Assembly: GCA_005800795.1 (NCBI GenBank) | Contig: SYEN01000041.1 | Span: 1-7,293 of the forward strand | Source of the DNA: Burkholderiales bacterium | Lineage (GTDB): Bacteria > Pseudomonadota > Gammaproteobacteria > Burkholderiales > SG8-41 | DNA length: 7,293 nt | Reading direction: 5' to 3' | In this document: one piece after another, positions 6,707 to 7,293 of the stretch | How the letters are laid out: each line of letters starts with the position of its first letter | Position numbering within the stretch: the first letter of the stretch is position 1 | Program-made: the position numbers and the translations under genes | Notes under the pieces: model-generated | The model's database searches: none | What the model saw: the letters and a program-made list of their open reading frames with translations, nothing else | What the model was told of the DNA's origin: nothing

Positions 6707-7293
6707 TTGAAAACACGGGTGTATAGCATCAACAAACGGGTGCTGGTCACGGGAGGCGCAGGTTTTCTGGGCTCTCATTTGTGCGAACGTCTGCTGCGGG
6801 ACGGCTGCGATGTGTTGTGCGCGGATAACTTCTTTACGGGGACGCGTAGCAATATCGCACATTTGCTGCAAAACCCGCAGTTCGAGTTGCTGCGCCACGA
6901 TGTGACGTTTCCGCTCTACGTGGAAGTGGACGAAATCTACAACTTGGCGTGTCCTGCGGCGCCGGTGCATTATCAGTACGACCCGGTGCAAACGACCAAG
7001 ACCAGCGTTATCGGCGCGATTAATATGCTGGGCCTTGCCAAGCGTTGCAAGGCCAAGATCCTGCAGGCATCGACGAGCGAGGTATATGGCGATCCGGAGT
7101 TGCACCCCCAGCCTGAAACCTACTGGGGGCATGTCAATCCGATTGGCTTGCGTTCGTGCTACGACGAAGGAAAACGCTGCGCCGAAACGCTGTTTTTTGA
7201 TTACCACCGCCAGCACCGGTTGCGCGTCAAGGTTGCGCGTATATTCAACACCTACGGCCCTCGCATGCATCCCAACGACGGGCGCTTGGTCTC
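6707..7293 (+). CDS. uxs: UDP-glucuronate decarboxylase (UDP-xylose synthase), 3' end cut by window
   Basis: The first 195 residues are present, about 60% of the usual 310-320. It is a cytoplasmic extended short-chain dehydrogenase that converts UDP-glucuronate to UDP-xylose through an enzyme-bound NAD oxidation, decarboxylation and re-reduction cycle. The NAD-binding GGAGFLG motif is at 16-22, with Asp40 placed for the NAD ribose. STSEVYGD (122-129) supplies the catalytic Thr/Ser and Glu125, and Tyr152-x3-Lys156 (SCYDEGKR) is the active-site pair. [17 protein letters not shown] (177-193) is the family's substrate-binding signature and separates it from dTDP-glucose dehydratases. Translation begins at TTG 6707 with a good Shine-Dalgarno. 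It lies 42 bases after the P4H-like gene with no terminator between, so it may be co-transcribed; it probably starts or belongs to a polysaccharide gene set to the right. Confidence 0.93.
   Translation, partial: MKTRVYSINKRVLVTGGAGFLGSHLCERLLRDGCDVLCADNFFTGTRSNIAHLLQNPQFELLRHDVTFPLYVEVDEIYNLACPAAPVHYQYDPVQTTKTSVIGAINMLGLAKRCKAKILQASTSEVYGDPELHPQPETYWGHVNPIGLRSCYDEGKRCAETLFFDYHRQHRLRVKVARIFNTYGPRMHPNDGRLV

Overview
This is a roughly 7.3 kb piece of a GC-rich Gram-negative genome, most likely a betaproteobacterium. The evidence is a Sec-exported 399-residue porin with a C-terminal Phe and a short Lys-Lys/Ala-rich signal peptide, together with a C/G-rich palindromic intergenic repeat of the 'CCCTCATCCCAACCC' kind that is common in beta- and gammaproteobacteria. 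The species-level assignment is an inference.

Layout. Positions 1-72 hold a palindromic repeat made of two hairpins. Two minus-strand genes follow, transcribed from about 4100 down to 187. The first (4099 to 2117) encodes nine TPRs followed by a glycosyltransferase-9-like domain. The second (2112 to 187) encodes a TPR-like region followed by a 2-oxoglutarate/Fe(II) oxygenase domain. Only 4 bases separate them, so they form a tight operon. A 327-base divergent intergenic region (4100-4426) contains a very AT-rich stretch and the porin's upstream region. On the plus strand come the porin (4427-5626), a strong intrinsic terminator (5652-5678), a Sel1-repeat/prolyl-4-hydroxylase-like 2OG-Fe(II) oxygenase (5690-6664), and the first 195 residues of UDP-glucuronate decarboxylase (UDP-xylose synthase), which starts at a TTG codon (6707) and runs off the right edge.

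How they may work together. The window combines two unrelated 2OG-Fe(II) oxygenases, one TPR-glycosyltransferase-like protein and one nucleotide-sugar enzyme around an outer-membrane porin. This is compatible with a locus for surface glycan or protein modification. The most testable idea is that the Sel1-P4H hydroxylates a protein (possibly proline) and that the UDP-xylose branch and the TPR-glycosyltransferase-like protein feed glycosylation. No substrate can be read from the sequence, so this remains a hypothesis. Both long minus-strand reading frames extend upstream of the most plausible starts; the starts given here are the internal ATG codons, where the TPR-like sequence begins and the gene spacing becomes sensible.
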